Shown: positions 35,779 to 45,729 of the stretch, piece after piece
Position numbering within the stretch: position 1 is the first letter of the stretch
Layout of the letters: each line of letters starts with the position of its first letter
Origin: Maribacter algarum (ex Zhang et al. 2020)
GTDB lineage: Bacteria; Bacteroidota; Bacteroidia; Flavobacteriales; Flavobacteriaceae
Reading direction: 5' to 3'
Length of the DNA: 64,000 bases
Assembly (NCBI RefSeq): GCF_005885635.1
Contig: NZ_VATY01000005.1
Coordinates: forward strand, 1 to 64,000
Translations under genes and position numbers: made by a program
The notes under the pieces: generated by a model
What the model was told of the DNA's origin: nothing
Seen by the model: only the letters and a program-made list of their open reading frames with translations
Database searches by the model: none

Positions 35779-36633
35779 TTATGCGAAGATTACGGTCTTA
35801 TTGTTATAAACCATTGTTTTGCGCTGTAGATGTAATTTTACGGCACGAGATAATACTATTTTCTCTAAGTCTCTTCCTTTGGCGATAAAGTCCTTAATAC
35901 TATGTGAGTGCGAAACTGTAGCCACGTCTTGTTCAATAATTGGCCCAGCATCTAAAGCCTCTGTTACATAGTGACTAGTAGCTCCGATAATTTTGACGCC
36001 TCGTTTAAAGGCCGCATGGTAGGGCTTTGCACCTGCAAAGGCGGGTAAAAAAGAGTGATGGATGTTTATAATTTTATTAGGATAATGGCTAATAATCTTC
36101 TCACTTACGATTTGCATGTAACGTGCAAGAACAAAAAAATCAACTTGATGTTCTTTCAACAATTTCAATTGTTCATCTTCGGCTGCCGACTTGTTTTCTT
36201 TCGATATGGGAATATGGTAAAAAGGAATGTCAAACTGATTTGCAATATAGCGCAAGTCCTCATGATTGCTAATAATAAAAGGAATCTCAACATGTAATTC
36301 CCCAGACTTATATCTACTTAAAATATCATAAAGACAATGGTTGTATTTTGATACAAAAAGAGCCATTTTAGGAACCACGGTATCTATATAAATTTCACAC
36401 TCCATTTTATATGGCGCCGCTATGGAACTTAAAAACTCTTCTTTGAAAGTAGTTGCTGAAAATTGGTCAGACCCATTGAAATCAGTCTCTAAACGCATGA
36501 AAAAAATATTGGCTTGTTTATCGACGTGTTGATCTAGGTAGATTACATTTCCTCCTTTCGCTTGAATAAATCCCGTTACTGAACAGATGATACCGGATTG
36601 ATCTGGACAATTAATAAGAATAGTTGTTTTCAA
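35779..36633 (-). CDS. purU: Formyltetrahydrofolate deformylase
   Basis: This enzyme releases formate from 10-formyl-THF, which can feed purine synthesis and balance one-carbon pools. It has an N-terminal ACT domain (TTILINCPDQSGIICSVTGFIQ) and a C-terminal formyltransferase-like domain with the catalytic INIHHSFLPAFAGAKPYHAA and GATSHYVTEALDAGPII. I start it at the TTG that gives (M)KTTILINC, 284 residues; two other in-frame TTG codons up to 36654 would add seven residues. No ATG is available near the N-terminus. Confidence 0.92.
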   Translation of the reverse strand: MKTTILINCPDQSGIICSVTGFIQAKGGNVIYLDQHVDKQANIFFMRLETDFNGSDQFSATTFKEEFLSSIAAPYKMECEIYIDTVVPKMALFVSKYNHCLYDILSRYKSGELHVEIPFIISNHEDLRYIANQFDIPFYHIPISKENKSAAEDEQLKLLKEHQVDFFVLARYMQIVSEKIISHYPNKIINIHHSFLPAFAGAKPYHAAFKRGVKIIGATSHYVTEALDAGPIIEQDVATVSHSHSIKDFIAKGRDLEKIVLSRAVKLHLQRKTMVYNNKTVIFA

Positions 36634-36727
36634 TAGTTCCAATTTTAAATACAAAATTAGAATATTAAAAACAGCAAACTAAGCGAAAATTGTGATTTTA
36701 CGTGAAGTAGTCTTTTTGGAACAAAAC

Positions 36728-37141
36728 TTAGCTAGGAGAATCATCGGATGAATTCGGTAAAGTTCGAATCCACTTTAAATACGATTTTCGAAAACTTTTG
36801 ATTTCTGAGCGTAATAGATTTAGGTATTCTTTTTCCTTAACGCCATCTTTTTCCAAGCCGGTGCAATATGAGTTAATATTGCGAATCATGATATTGATAA
36901 AGGTAGCGTTCCGTAGTCTTTCACTGTATGATTTTGAAGACAAGGCCTGGGCCATATTCTTAGAGATTAAACGAGCATCAGTAAGAAGGGAATTTGCTAT
37001 TATGTCCCGTAAGCTATTCGATTGATATAGTTTCACAAGGTCCTTATTGAATGAAACATACGATACCAGATGCCGACTAAGCTCATAAAGAGATTCGGCT
37101 TTTTGATAAACCTTTACAGCGCCAAAATTTTCTGAAGACAT
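36728..37141 (-). CDS. Four-helix-bundle-like protein
   Basis: This 137-residue, helical and basic protein opens with GAVKVYQKAESLYELSRHLVSYV and has further helices LRDIIANSLLTDARLISKNMAQAL and YLNLLRSEIKSFRKSYLKW. It resembles the four-helix-bundle family related to the 23S rRNA intervening-sequence protein, but the match is by pattern only. No intervening sequence or rRNA gene is near. Confidence 0.5.
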   Translation of the reverse strand: MSSENFGAVKVYQKAESLYELSRHLVSYVSFNKDLVKLYQSNSLRDIIANSLLTDARLISKNMAQALSSKSYSERLRNATFINIMIRNINSYCTGLEKDGVKEKEYLNLLRSEIKSFRKSYLKWIRTLPNSSDDSPS

Positions 37142-37261
37142 GTTTTCTTTGTAATAGCAATTATATTATAAAGTTACGTCACAAACCAACTATATTTCTT
37201 TAGAATCAATAGGGAAATAGTATATTTACTTTCGATACTAATATATTTATCTGATTTACCT

Positions 37262-37714
37262 ATGAATATTAAGATAGATGATTTGAATTGGAAGATACTG
37301 GAATGCCTGCAGGAAAATGCAAGAACTTCTTTCGCTGATATTGGTCGAAAAGTAGGCCTAACTCCACCTGCTGTAGCAGAGCGAGTTAAGAAAATGGAAG
37401 ACCTAGAAATACTTGAAGGCTATACTGCCAAAGTCTCTCATGCCAAAACGGGACATCAGTTAAAAGCCATAATCACACTTCGTGCTTTTATGGGAAAGTT
37501 GAAGCCTTTTCTTAATACAGTTATTGACTTTAAAGAGGTAATAAATTGCTACCGAATTACGGGTAATGAGAACATTGTAATGGAGGTGGTTTTAAAAGAT
37601 CAATTCCATTTAGAAAAGTTTATTGATAAACTTATTCAATATGGTGAAACACGAACGCATATTATTCTTTCTAATGTTGTTTCGAATGCACCGATACTAA
37701 AAAGGGATGGTTAA
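37262..37714 (+). CDS. Lrp/AsnC-family regulator
   Basis: This 150-residue regulator has an N-terminal HTH (KILECLQENARTSFADIGRKVGLTPPAVAERVKKME) and a C-terminal RAM/AsnC ligand domain (INCYRITGNENIVMEVVLKD ... LEKFIDKLIQYGETRTHIILSNVV). These proteins sense amino acids and act as octamers. It is divergent from the four-helix protein with 120 bp between, which may be a shared control region. The AGCS amino-acid symporter 1.3 kb downstream is a possible target. Confidence 0.92.
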   Translation: MNIKIDDLNWKILECLQENARTSFADIGRKVGLTPPAVAERVKKMEDLEILEGYTAKVSHAKTGHQLKAIITLRAFMGKLKPFLNTVIDFKEVINCYRITGNENIVMEVVLKDQFHLEKFIDKLIQYGETRTHIILSNVVSNAPILKRDG

Positions 37715-37778
37715 GCATTGATTACATAGTGGGAAGCACACAATTTTGGCTAAATTTAAAATCAAATAGAACTTAGGA

Positions 37779-38894
37779 ATGCAAGTTATTTTGGAATATG
37801 CGATTACGGCTATAGTCTGTTTGATTACAGCTATTGTCATTCAACGCATTTACAAAAAAGAAAAAAGCAATGTGGCCAATGCAGATGAGGTCAAAGGCAT
37901 CCTATGGTTTGGGCTAGCTATTTTCGTGTGGGGCCTTGGGGCCTTATTCAACCTGATTGCAGTTTCCCATTTAGATTGGTCACCTACCAACAAAATTCTT
38001 ACCTATTTTGGCGTACTGATTTCCCTATTGAACTCACTATTTATACTCCTGTCTATACCATCCATTGAATATAAAGGCCAACGGAGTATAATTATTCGTT
38101 TGGTTGAACGCTTTTCTGAGAGGGAATTTATTTCTATTTATTTGGGCATTATGGGAATGCTCACTTTTGTTTTTTTTGCTGCTTCTTTCACCAATTCGGC
38201 TATCAGCAATTCATTGATATGGTTAATCGATATTCCAATTTCTATAGTGGTTGCTATTGCCTTGCTGAATGCTTTAAATAAAGCTTTTAGTAATAGAAAT
38301 ATGCGATTCATGGTTTTACCATGTCTTGCGCTTTTTATGCTCATTTTGATTGCCGTGACACATCGAATAATACCCGAAGAACGAATCCCGGATTTTATTT
38401 CAAAGGATTCCTGGATTACCCTTGGCACCGTTACTTCCATTTCATTTAAGTTTCTTTTTATTCTTTTGTTTTCCATTCTATTGTACAGCTGGAAATTCTT
38501 GTCAGAAAAGGAGAAGAAGCAATCTCGCTTGGACGAAGTATTGATTGAAAAAGGAAAATTGGAAGAAGAGAATTCGAAATTAAAAATTGCAAACAGCAGC
38601 CATCTAGATACCATTTCAAGATTGACTACCGATTTGGAAACCCTTACAGAGACTACTAAAATTAACCTTTCCGATAGACAAAAGGAAGTCCTGGGGAATT
38701 TAGGGATTTTAGGAAATGAAAAATCGTACACCGAAATCGCCGAGGCAATGCACATAAGTGTCGACGGATTCCAAACCCATATACATCAAATTAAAAAGGC
38801 CTTGCATATTAGTGGTTCTGCGGGAAAGAATCAGCTTATTCAATATGCGCTTGAAAATGACATGTTGCGATATGCTACCCTAAAAGCCAATTAA
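37779..38894 (+). CDS. Membrane protein with LuxR-type HTH
   Basis: This 371-residue protein has about seven membrane helices over residues 1-245. A coiled coil (KGKLEEENSKLKIANSSHLDTISRLTTDLETL) links them to a C-terminal LuxR-like HTH (LSDRQKEVLGNLG ... SYTEIAEAMHISVDGFQTHIHQIKKAL). It would sense something at the inner membrane and bind DNA directly. A similar architecture, with a separate sequence, is found at 54574-55434. Confidence 0.82.
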   Translation: MQVILEYAITAIVCLITAIVIQRIYKKEKSNVANADEVKGILWFGLAIFVWGLGALFNLIAVSHLDWSPTNKILTYFGVLISLLNSLFILLSIPSIEYKGQRSIIIRLVERFSEREFISIYLGIMGMLTFVFFAASFTNSAISNSLIWLIDIPISIVVAIALLNALNKAFSNRNMRFMVLPCLALFMLILIAVTHRIIPEERIPDFISKDSWITLGTVTSISFKFLFILLFSILLYSWKFLSEKEKKQSRLDEVLIEKGKLEEENSKLKIANSSHLDTISRLTTDLETLTETTKINLSDRQKEVLGNLGILGNEKSYTEIAEAMHISVDGFQTHIHQIKKALHISGSAGKNQLIQYALENDMLRYATLKAN

Positions 38895-39016
38895 TTCTAC
38901 ATTAAACTTATCTATTTAGCTAGTATTTCACCAACGCCATTCTGATTTTTAACCAATGTTTAGTCTTGTTGTTTCTTAGCTTAAAATGCACCTTGTCAGG
39001 AATTAATCTAAAGTAA

Positions 39017-40597
39017 ATGGCACGTGCAATTCTATTCCTAATTCTATTTTTGATTTCCCATTTTATCAATGCGCAGAGCTCTTTAGACGACCAAATCAAT
39101 GAAAAATTTGAAAACGCAACTGGTTGGTTCGTTGATGCTATTTTTGCCCAGATTCCAATTACTGATGAAGTTGGTGTTCCATGGGTTTTGGTGGTACTCC
39201 TTCTAGGGGCAAGTTGTTTCACCTTTTATTTCAGAGGGATAAATTTTACAGGATTTCGTACCGCGATTCGAATTGTTCAGGGGAAGTATGACGATTTGGA
39301 AAATAATACCCCGTTACAAGTTTCAGAATCGGTTTATACAGATGTTGGGTATAATCCGGATACGGTTCGAATAGAAGGTCATGACGGAGAAGTTACGCAT
39401 TTCCAGGCATTAACTGCAGCACTTTCTGCGACCGTGGGTTTGGGAAATATTGCAGGTGTCGCTATTGCACTTTCCATCGGTGGACCCGGAGCAACCTTTT
39501 GGATGATTTTGGTAGGTTTTTTAGGAATGGCTTCCAAGTTTGTGGAGTGTACGCTTGGAGTAAAGTACCGCGAAATCGATGAAAATGGAAGGGTTTTTGG
39601 TGGACCAATGTACTATTTGACGAAAGGACTCAAAGAGAAGGGGCTGGAAAAACTAGGAAAGGTACTAGCCATAATTTTCGCGGTCATGTGCATTGGTGGA
39701 TCCTTCGGTGGCGGTAATATGTTTCAAGTAAATCAAGCTTTTCAATTATTTGAATATGTCTCAGGAGGTGAAGAAAGTTTTATTCATGGAAAGGGATGGC
39801 TCTTCGGATTGATTATGGCAAGTCTTGTAGGTATCGTAATTATTGGTGGTATTAAGAAAATCGCAAGTGTGACCGATAAAATTGTTCCGGCCATGGTAGT
39901 ACTATACGTGCTAGCGGTAATTACTATTTTGGTTATAAATTATTCGAGTATTCCGGACGCCATTATGGCTATCTATGATGGAGCCTTTGTACCGGAAGGA
40001 ATTGTTGGCGGTTTCGTTGGAGTTCTAGTTCAAGGTTTCAAAAGAGCGGCTTTTTCTAACGAAGCGGGGATAGGATCGTCATCGATTGCACATTCCGCAG
40101 TTAAAACCAATTATGCGGCTAGTGAAGGTCTAGTAGCACTTTTAGAGCCTTTTATTGACACGGTAGTAATTTGTACGATGACCGCTTTGGTACTCATTAT
40201 TACGGGACAACTTGAAGTAGGGGCCGAAATTTCTGATGCGCAGGGGGTGGTGCTTACGTCAAACGCCTTAAAAAGTGGAATTTCATGGTTTCCGTACTTG
40301 CTGTCTTTTGCGGTAGTACTCTTTGCATTCTCTTCAATGATATCGTGGTCATACTATGGGCATCAAGCTTGGTCTTTTCTTTTTGGGCGGGGCAGGAAAA
40401 TGGAGTACCTCTATAAAACCATTTTTTGTGTGTTTGTTGTAATTGGTTCAGCGGCCACTTTAGGTTCGGTAACAGATTTTTCTGACGCCATGATATTTGC
40501 CATGTTGGTACCTAATATGATAGGTTTGTTCCTTCTTATACCAAGGGTAAAAGAAGAGCTGATCAAATATCAGAAGGCTATTAAAAATCAGTCATAA
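39017..40597 (+). CDS. Sodium:alanine/glycine symporter, AGCS family
   Basis: This 526-residue inner-membrane amino-acid carrier has family motifs ALSATVGLGNIAGVAIALSIGGPGA, GFLGMASKFVECTLGVKYRE, GGPMYYL, RAAFSNEAGIGSSSIAHSA and WSYYGHQAWSFLFG. The N-terminus carries a signal-like extension ending INAQSS, common in the flavobacterial members. The next gene, MscS, follows after 50 bp on the same strand and may share its transcript. Confidence 0.94.
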   Translation: MARAILFLILFLISHFINAQSSLDDQINEKFENATGWFVDAIFAQIPITDEVGVPWVLVVLLLGASCFTFYFRGINFTGFRTAIRIVQGKYDDLENNTPLQVSESVYTDVGYNPDTVRIEGHDGEVTHFQALTAALSATVGLGNIAGVAIALSIGGPGATFWMILVGFLGMASKFVECTLGVKYREIDENGRVFGGPMYYLTKGLKEKGLEKLGKVLAIIFAVMCIGGSFGGGNMFQVNQAFQLFEYVSGGEESFIHGKGWLFGLIMASLVGIVIIGGIKKIASVTDKIVPAMVVLYVLAVITILVINYSSIPDAIMAIYDGAFVPEGIVGGFVGVLVQGFKRAAFSNEAGIGSSSIAHSAVKTNYAASEGLVALLEPFIDTVVICTMTALVLIITGQLEVGAEISDAQGVVLTSNALKSGISWFPYLLSFAVVLFAFSSMISWSYYGHQAWSFLFGRGRKMEYLYKTIFCVFVVIGSAATLGSVTDFSDAMIFAMLVPNMIGLFLLIPRVKEELIKYQKAIKNQS

Positions 40598-40647
40598 AAT
40601 ACATCCTAATATTTGTAGGTAAAGGATTTTATCGTTTATTTTAAGCT

Positions 40648-41472
40648 ATGGAAATGGATAAAATCAACGAGTATCTTCAAATCGCCATCGACAAGGTCGT
40701 TTTCTTTTTGCCCAAGATTGTTTTAGCAGGAGTAATTCTTTGGATCGGCTTTAAAGTAGTAAAAAAATTAGTCCAATTATTGAATCTTGCCCTTGAGAAA
40801 TCGGGCTTTTCAGAAACCCTTCGCCCATTTATTGGTTCCACCGCGTCGGTTCTTCTAAAGGGTGCCGTTCTTTTTGCAATAGCATCGGTAATTGGTGCAG
40901 ATCTTACAGGTTTGTTTGCAATATTAGCTGCTGCGGGATTTGCTATTGGAATGGCGCTACAAGGCAGCTTAGGAAATTTTGCCTCAGGTATTTTGATACT
41001 TTCCCTAAAACCATACAAAATTGGGGATTGGATTCAATTGGATGATAAATTCGGTAGGGTGGAAGAGATTGGTATTTTTAGCACCGATGTATTGACTCCA
41101 GGAAATAAGATTTTGATTATTCCCAATTCCATGATTACCGAGTCGGTGGTTACCAACTTTTCAGAAAAAGGAATGATACGCCTTGAACTTATGATTACCA
41201 TGCCTTATGACGAGAGTTTTCCAAAAGTTAAGAAAATAATCATCGAAGCCTTGCTAGAGCTGCCTAAAGTATTAAAAGATCCCCTTCCTGATATTGGAAT
41301 ACAAACATTTGATAGTCATAACATTACGCTCTTGGTAAGACCTTATGTTGTACCCGATGATTATTGGTCGGTTATATTTGAAGCTAACAAGGCAATGAAA
41401 GCGGCCTTTAGTTCTAATAATATCAAAGTTGCTTACTCTGAAGGAGTTGAGATGGGGGCAATTGGAGAATAG
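40648..41472 (+). CDS. Small-conductance mechanosensitive channel, MscS family
   Basis: This 274-residue channel has three membrane helices with the pore helix rich in Gly and Ala (GLFAILAAAGFAIGMALQGSLGNFASGILIL). It then has the MscS beta domain (YKIGDWIQLDDKFGRVEEIGIFSTDVLTPGN) and the alpha/beta cytoplasmic domain. It releases small solutes on hypo-osmotic shock. The length and motifs are typical. Confidence 0.94.
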   Translation: MEMDKINEYLQIAIDKVVFFLPKIVLAGVILWIGFKVVKKLVQLLNLALEKSGFSETLRPFIGSTASVLLKGAVLFAIASVIGADLTGLFAILAAAGFAIGMALQGSLGNFASGILILSLKPYKIGDWIQLDDKFGRVEEIGIFSTDVLTPGNKILIIPNSMITESVVTNFSEKGMIRLELMITMPYDESFPKVKKIIIEALLELPKVLKDPLPDIGIQTFDSHNITLLVRPYVVPDDYWSVIFEANKAMKAAFSSNNIKVAYSEGVEMGAIGE

Positions 41473-41553
41473 TTTTTTGAAAATCTTAACGTAATTATTG
41501 CGTAACTTTAGTTCATTACTTTTTTGGCTAGATTTTTGATGCCAATTTGATAT

Positions 41554-42966
41554 ATGAAGAAAAAATTACTACTCCTATTCCTTAGTGTGGCTTTTTATGG
41601 CACTGCGCAACAGTTGACTCTAAAAAAAGGAATTATAATAGATGCCATTCCGGTAAACGATACTATTCCCGAAAATTTTGCCCTATATCTTCCAACTAGT
41701 TTTGATCCTTCAAAAAAGTGGCCCATCGTCTTTGTGTTCGATATGAAGGGAAGGGGTAAGCAAGTGCTAAGTATGTTACGACAGGCGGCGGAAGAACAAG
41801 AGTATGTTTTGGCGGCTTCCAATAACATAAATGATAGTATCACACTTTCAAAAAACATTCTCATTTCTAGTAGAATGTTCAGTACGGTATACTCCATATT
41901 ACCAATAAAGAAAAACCGAAGCTACACAGCTGGGTTTTCAGGTGGAGCACGTTTGGCCTCTTTGATGCCGACCTTTGTAAAAAAAATTAAGGGTGTTATC
42001 TCTTGTGGGTCTGCCGTTGCAAATGAAGCGGTTTTGAGCAGCAAGAATAAGTTTCATTTCATAGGTATTGTAGGTAACGAAGACTACAACTTCTTATCTA
42101 TGAAAAATAATCAAAAAGTGCTGGACAAATTAAAGTTTCCCAATCAACTTTTTGTATTTGATGGCGGAAAGAAATGGCCGGAATCAAGCTATTTAGCCAA
42201 GGCTATGGAAATTTTCACCTTGTCAGCAATGAATAGTGGAATTGAACCGAGAAATGATGCTTTTATTAGTAATACGTATAAAACGAACCTAGGGGAGGTG
42301 AGTGCCTTGCTGACTTCAGGGAAAGCTCTTAGGGCTGACAAACGCTTAACAGAAATGACCGGTATTTACCGGAATTTCAAAAATGTAGATTCGCTTAAGG
42401 AAAGCACTAAAACACTAAGAAAAACAAAACTATTTCGCTCAAATAAGCGAAGTCAGAATGCTACCTTTTTTAAGGAGAACCTTATCAAAGATGATTATTC
42501 GTATTATCTTGAAGAAGATGTGCTGAGCTATAACTACAACAATTTAGGTTGGTGGAAATATCAAATGGAGGAATTGGATAAATATGAAAAGGGCAGCAAT
42601 CTTTATGAAAAGCAAATGGGCAGAAGATTAAAATCTTTTGTTAACGATTTAATTGCTGATAATATTGACATTGTAAAAGCTCCCAGTGCAGTTGATGAAG
42701 AAGCTTTACTTTTTTTATGGATGTTAAATACCATAACCGATGCGAAAAATAAAAGTCCGTATTTGAAAATAATTTCCCTGAGTTCAAAAGTCGAAGACTA
42801 TGGCACAGCACTTTTTTATTTAGAAGAACTTCTAAAAACGGGGTATACAAATACTGATGAGTTGTATGCTTTGGAAAATACGGCACTATTTCGAATTACC
42901 CCAGAGTTTAATGAAATTGTAGCGAAGTATTTAAAAGATGCGCGATACGAAACCAAAGACGAGTAG
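41554..42966 (+). CDS. Secreted alpha/beta-hydrolase-like protein
   Basis: This 470-residue protein has a signal peptide ending near YGTAQQ. An esterase-like alpha/beta hydrolase domain over about 30-230 carries a GFSGGAR nucleophile elbow and the acidic GNEDYNFL segment. A helical, TPR-like C-terminal half (about 260-470) follows. No clear catalytic His is seen, so activity is uncertain. I do not know the substrate. Confidence 0.7.
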   Translation: MKKKLLLLFLSVAFYGTAQQLTLKKGIIIDAIPVNDTIPENFALYLPTSFDPSKKWPIVFVFDMKGRGKQVLSMLRQAAEEQEYVLAASNNINDSITLSKNILISSRMFSTVYSILPIKKNRSYTAGFSGGARLASLMPTFVKKIKGVISCGSAVANEAVLSSKNKFHFIGIVGNEDYNFLSMKNNQKVLDKLKFPNQLFVFDGGKKWPESSYLAKAMEIFTLSAMNSGIEPRNDAFISNTYKTNLGEVSALLTSGKALRADKRLTEMTGIYRNFKNVDSLKESTKTLRKTKLFRSNKRSQNATFFKENLIKDDYSYYLEEDVLSYNYNNLGWWKYQMEELDKYEKGSNLYEKQMGRRLKSFVNDLIADNIDIVKAPSAVDEEALLFLWMLNTITDAKNKSPYLKIISLSSKVEDYGTALFYLEELLKTGYTNTDELYALENTALFRITPEFNEIVAKYLKDARYETKDE

Positions 42967-42971
42967 CTTTT

Positions 42972-43709
42972 CTACTTTTTGACAATTAGCTTTGGAAAGC
43001 TTTCTAGGTCCCAATCTATTACCAATCCTCCTGCGAGCGATTCTGTTATTTCCTTTCCATAAAGTACTTCACATAGGTAAAGTGCTGCCTCAAAACTTTT
43101 GGCACCTCCAGCAGAAGTAATATATTTTCCATCATGAACAAATAATACGCTATCCTTTACTTTCAAATGGGGAAACATTTTTCGGTAAGTTTTAATATCA
43201 CTTGGAAAAGTAGTAGACGTCACATCGTTCAGAATACCTGCTTTTGCCAAAACGAAAGCGCCATCACAATGGCTAGTCATATACATTGCGTTTTTGTCCA
43301 CTTTTTTCACAAAGTTTATCATAATAGAATCATTCAAATCGGTGTCTAAATGATGTTCCGCACTGGGCACTACTAAAATATCGATGATAGGAAGTGAATC
43401 TCTAGTATAGTCAAAATCTGGTAAAATCCGCACCCCTTCAAATGTGGTTATAGGTTCTAATGTATTGGCTATAGTAAAGGTATTCATAGCTTTTATGTTT
43501 TTCCGATATTGAGTATGTTGAAAAATATCGAAAGGCGCCGTGAATTCCGTATTGAACGTACCATCCATTAGTAAGAAAGCAACATTGTACCGGTCTGTTT
43601 TCAATTCGGGTAAAATTCTTTCTTTAGATGTACTTGTGACTTCTTTTTTAGTCTCATCGCAAGAAATTAATATAAAAACAATGGATATAACCGAGAGCAG
43701 TTTTTTCAT
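42972..43709 (-). CDS. DJ-1/PfpI-family lipoprotein
   Basis: I start the gene at the ATG giving MKKLLSVISIVFILISCDE, a clear lipobox; the frame is open 13 codons further but those residues do not look native. The DJ-1/PfpI fold is indicated by YNVAFLLMDGTFNTEFTAPFDIFQ, IDILVVPS and the nucleophile elbow TSHCDGAFVLAKAGIL with Cys. The 245-residue mature form would act in the periplasm or outer surface. It converges on the hydrolase gene with 5 bp between stops. Confidence 0.82.
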   Translation of the reverse strand: MKKLLSVISIVFILISCDETKKEVTSTSKERILPELKTDRYNVAFLLMDGTFNTEFTAPFDIFQHTQYRKNIKAMNTFTIANTLEPITTFEGVRILPDFDYTRDSLPIIDILVVPSAEHHLDTDLNDSIMINFVKKVDKNAMYMTSHCDGAFVLAKAGILNDVTSTTFPSDIKTYRKMFPHLKVKDSVLFVHDGKYITSAGGAKSFEAALYLCEVLYGKEITESLAGGLVIDWDLESFPKLIVKK

Positions 43710-43793
43710 CAGGTTTGATTTATGTCTGCAAAGTACAACAGAAACCAAGAAGTGGGAAATACTTTAAATTGTATTTTTACTTAAAATTTAACT

Positions 43794-44456
43794 ATGAAAT
43801 CTAAGGTTTTGTTCTTTCTTTTTTTAGGATTTTTCTTGTTGATGGCCTGTAAGCAAAAGAAGAAGTATCATGATGTTGCTGAAAAAGAAATGGCACTAAT
43901 TCAGACTGATGCTACCGCTGATATTCTAAATTTTCAAAGGGAGTTGAATGAATCGTTTAAAAACCCTGAAACTTCCCCATTGCCTGACAGGCTTAGAAAA
44001 AACTTCGAATCATTAGATTTTTTTCTTCCGGATACGTCCTACGTCATTGAGGCGAGATTGCTACGTACCCCAGATGCTATTCCTTTTATGATGCCAACCA
44101 CAACTGGCGAAAAATCAGAAGAAGTGGTCTACGGAATTGCCCATTTTACTTTAAACGGAGATGCTAGGCAACTGGAAATATATCAAAATAAGGAACTTAT
44201 GTTGGATGCGGAATACGTAGACTATCTCTTTCTGCCCTTTACGGATATGACCAATGAAGAAGAGACCTATGGGGGAGGACGATATATTGACTTGAGAATT
44301 CCGGAAGGGGATACGATTATAATAGATTTTAATCGTGCCTACAATCCCTATTGCGCTTATAATAAAAAGTACTCTTGCCCTATAGTTCCTTCGGTAAATC
44401 ATCTTGAAACCAAAGTTATGGCTGGAGTAAAGGATTTTAGAGATGAATACAAATAA
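43794..44456 (+). CDS. DUF1684 lipoprotein
   Basis: This 220-residue lipoprotein has the lipobox LLMACK. The DUF1684 pattern ends with the conserved DFNRAYNPYCAYNKKYSCPIVPSVNHLETKVMAGVKDF. The family is common and uncharacterised. It is divergent from the DJ-1-like gene, and a strong terminator follows. Confidence 0.9.
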   Translation: MKSKVLFFLFLGFFLLMACKQKKKYHDVAEKEMALIQTDATADILNFQRELNESFKNPETSPLPDRLRKNFESLDFFLPDTSYVIEARLLRTPDAIPFMMPTTTGEKSEEVVYGIAHFTLNGDARQLEIYQNKELMLDAEYVDYLFLPFTDMTNEEETYGGGRYIDLRIPEGDTIIIDFNRAYNPYCAYNKKYSCPIVPSVNHLETKVMAGVKDFRDEYK

Positions 44457-44486
44457 AAAACCCTGACAGTTTTATCAGGGTTTTTC
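44454..44486. terminator. Bidirectional terminator, DUF1684 / porin
   Basis: AAAACCCTGA and TCAGGGTTTT pair around a short loop, with an A run before and a T run after. It serves two convergent genes. Confidence 0.87.
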
Positions 44487-44523
44487 TAAATTTAAAAATA
44501 TAACTCAACCAACTTAATTCATT

Positions 44524-45621
44524 TTAGAAAGAGTAAATTGCTGCCAAGGCAAAAGAAGATAAACTATCAGAAGCAGCACCATCACTATCAACAAAACCAT
44601 CAGTTAGGTTATCTAGTCTAATTTCTGGCTTTAAGATTAAGTTATCAACTGAATAGCTACCAGTAAGCGTGAAAGCTGTAACTGATACATCATCAATATC
44701 GCCTAAACCATCAATGTCAGCGGTGGTAGCAAAATATTCACCTCTTAGACCAATGGAAAAAGAATCGGAAGTGGCTATTTGGGGATATAAAGCTACTCCA
44801 TAAAAACCACTAGTACCTTCTAGAAATGATCCATCTTCTTGTTCAAATAATGCATTTGAATTTGTGTTATAGGCCGCGTTAATTCCGAAGAAAAAAGAAT
44901 CAGATAAATCGAAACCACCTGTATAATCAATCTCAGTACCTAGACCACCGTTCTTACCACTATCATAGTAGAAGTTTAAATATTGACCATAGAAACCTAA
45001 TTGAGCACCAAGGGAAATTTCACCGGTAGAAGTTACATCATTGGTATCCCATGGATTCATTACGCCAACCATTAAACTCCAATCATCAGATAGGGTAAAA
45101 TCAGCTTTAAGACCCATATGTGAGAAAGGTCCATTGGAGAATAAATAAGAAGTACTGTAATTGAAGTTTGCCTGAGGAGCGATTACTTCATACCCTAAGA
45201 ATGTATTGAAACGACCCATTGTTAGGGTAGTACCCTCAGACACGTTCCAGTATACGTAAGCTTGATTTACGATGCCATCAACGATATCGTTACTAAAAGT
45301 TGCACCAGCACCTCTTGGCCCTACAACTAAGTCAAGTACAGCGCCGACCTTACCGCCGTCATAGCTAGCAATTAAGTTGCCCATTCCAAGAGCAAAACCG
45401 GTTTGATTCGCAAATGCAGTACCTGGATCTTGAGAGGCACCACTTTCAGCATCAACAAAGGCTGTTCTGTAATACCCATCTACACTGCCGCTGAAGCTTA
45501 ATTTTGGCTTTGATTCTTCAGCAACTTCTTCATCTTGAGCAAAAGAGTTAACAGTTGCAAAAAGCATAAATGCCGCGATGAATATATTTTTTACGAAATT
45601 TGTTTTTGTAATCATGTTCAT
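44524..45621 (-). CDS. Outer-membrane porin-like protein
   Basis: This 365-residue beta-barrel protein has a signal peptide ending near NSFAQDEE, repeated amphipathic strands, Gly/Tyr-rich turns and a terminal Phe (ALAAIYSF). It is downstream of amt and PII on the same strand but behind a terminator, so it may help ammonium or small nitrogen compounds cross the outer membrane. That role is inferred from position only. Confidence 0.75.
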   Translation of the reverse strand: MNMITKTNFVKNIFIAAFMLFATVNSFAQDEEVAEESKPKLSFSGSVDGYYRTAFVDAESGASQDPGTAFANQTGFALGMGNLIASYDGGKVGAVLDLVVGPRGAGATFSNDIVDGIVNQAYVYWNVSEGTTLTMGRFNTFLGYEVIAPQANFNYSTSYLFSNGPFSHMGLKADFTLSDDWSLMVGVMNPWDTNDVTSTGEISLGAQLGFYGQYLNFYYDSGKNGGLGTEIDYTGGFDLSDSFFFGINAAYNTNSNALFEQEDGSFLEGTSGFYGVALYPQIATSDSFSIGLRGEYFATTADIDGLGDIDDVSVTAFTLTGSYSVDNLILKPEIRLDNLTDGFVDSDGAASDSLSSFALAAIYSF

Positions 45622-45686
45622 AAATTTAGATTTTGAATATCCCGGTGGGATTTAAAAGATTTGATGTTGATTGTGAAAAGGTTACA

Positions 45687-45716
45687 AAACGGAGCGTTCT
45701 GCAAAACGCTCCGTTT
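45687..45716 (-). terminator. Terminator of the PII-amt operon
   Basis: AAACGGAGCGTT and AACGCTCCGTTT form a 12-bp perfect stem around a 6-base loop, 13 bp beyond the amt stop. Confidence 0.85.
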
Positions 45717-45729
45717 ACCTTTATTTTAA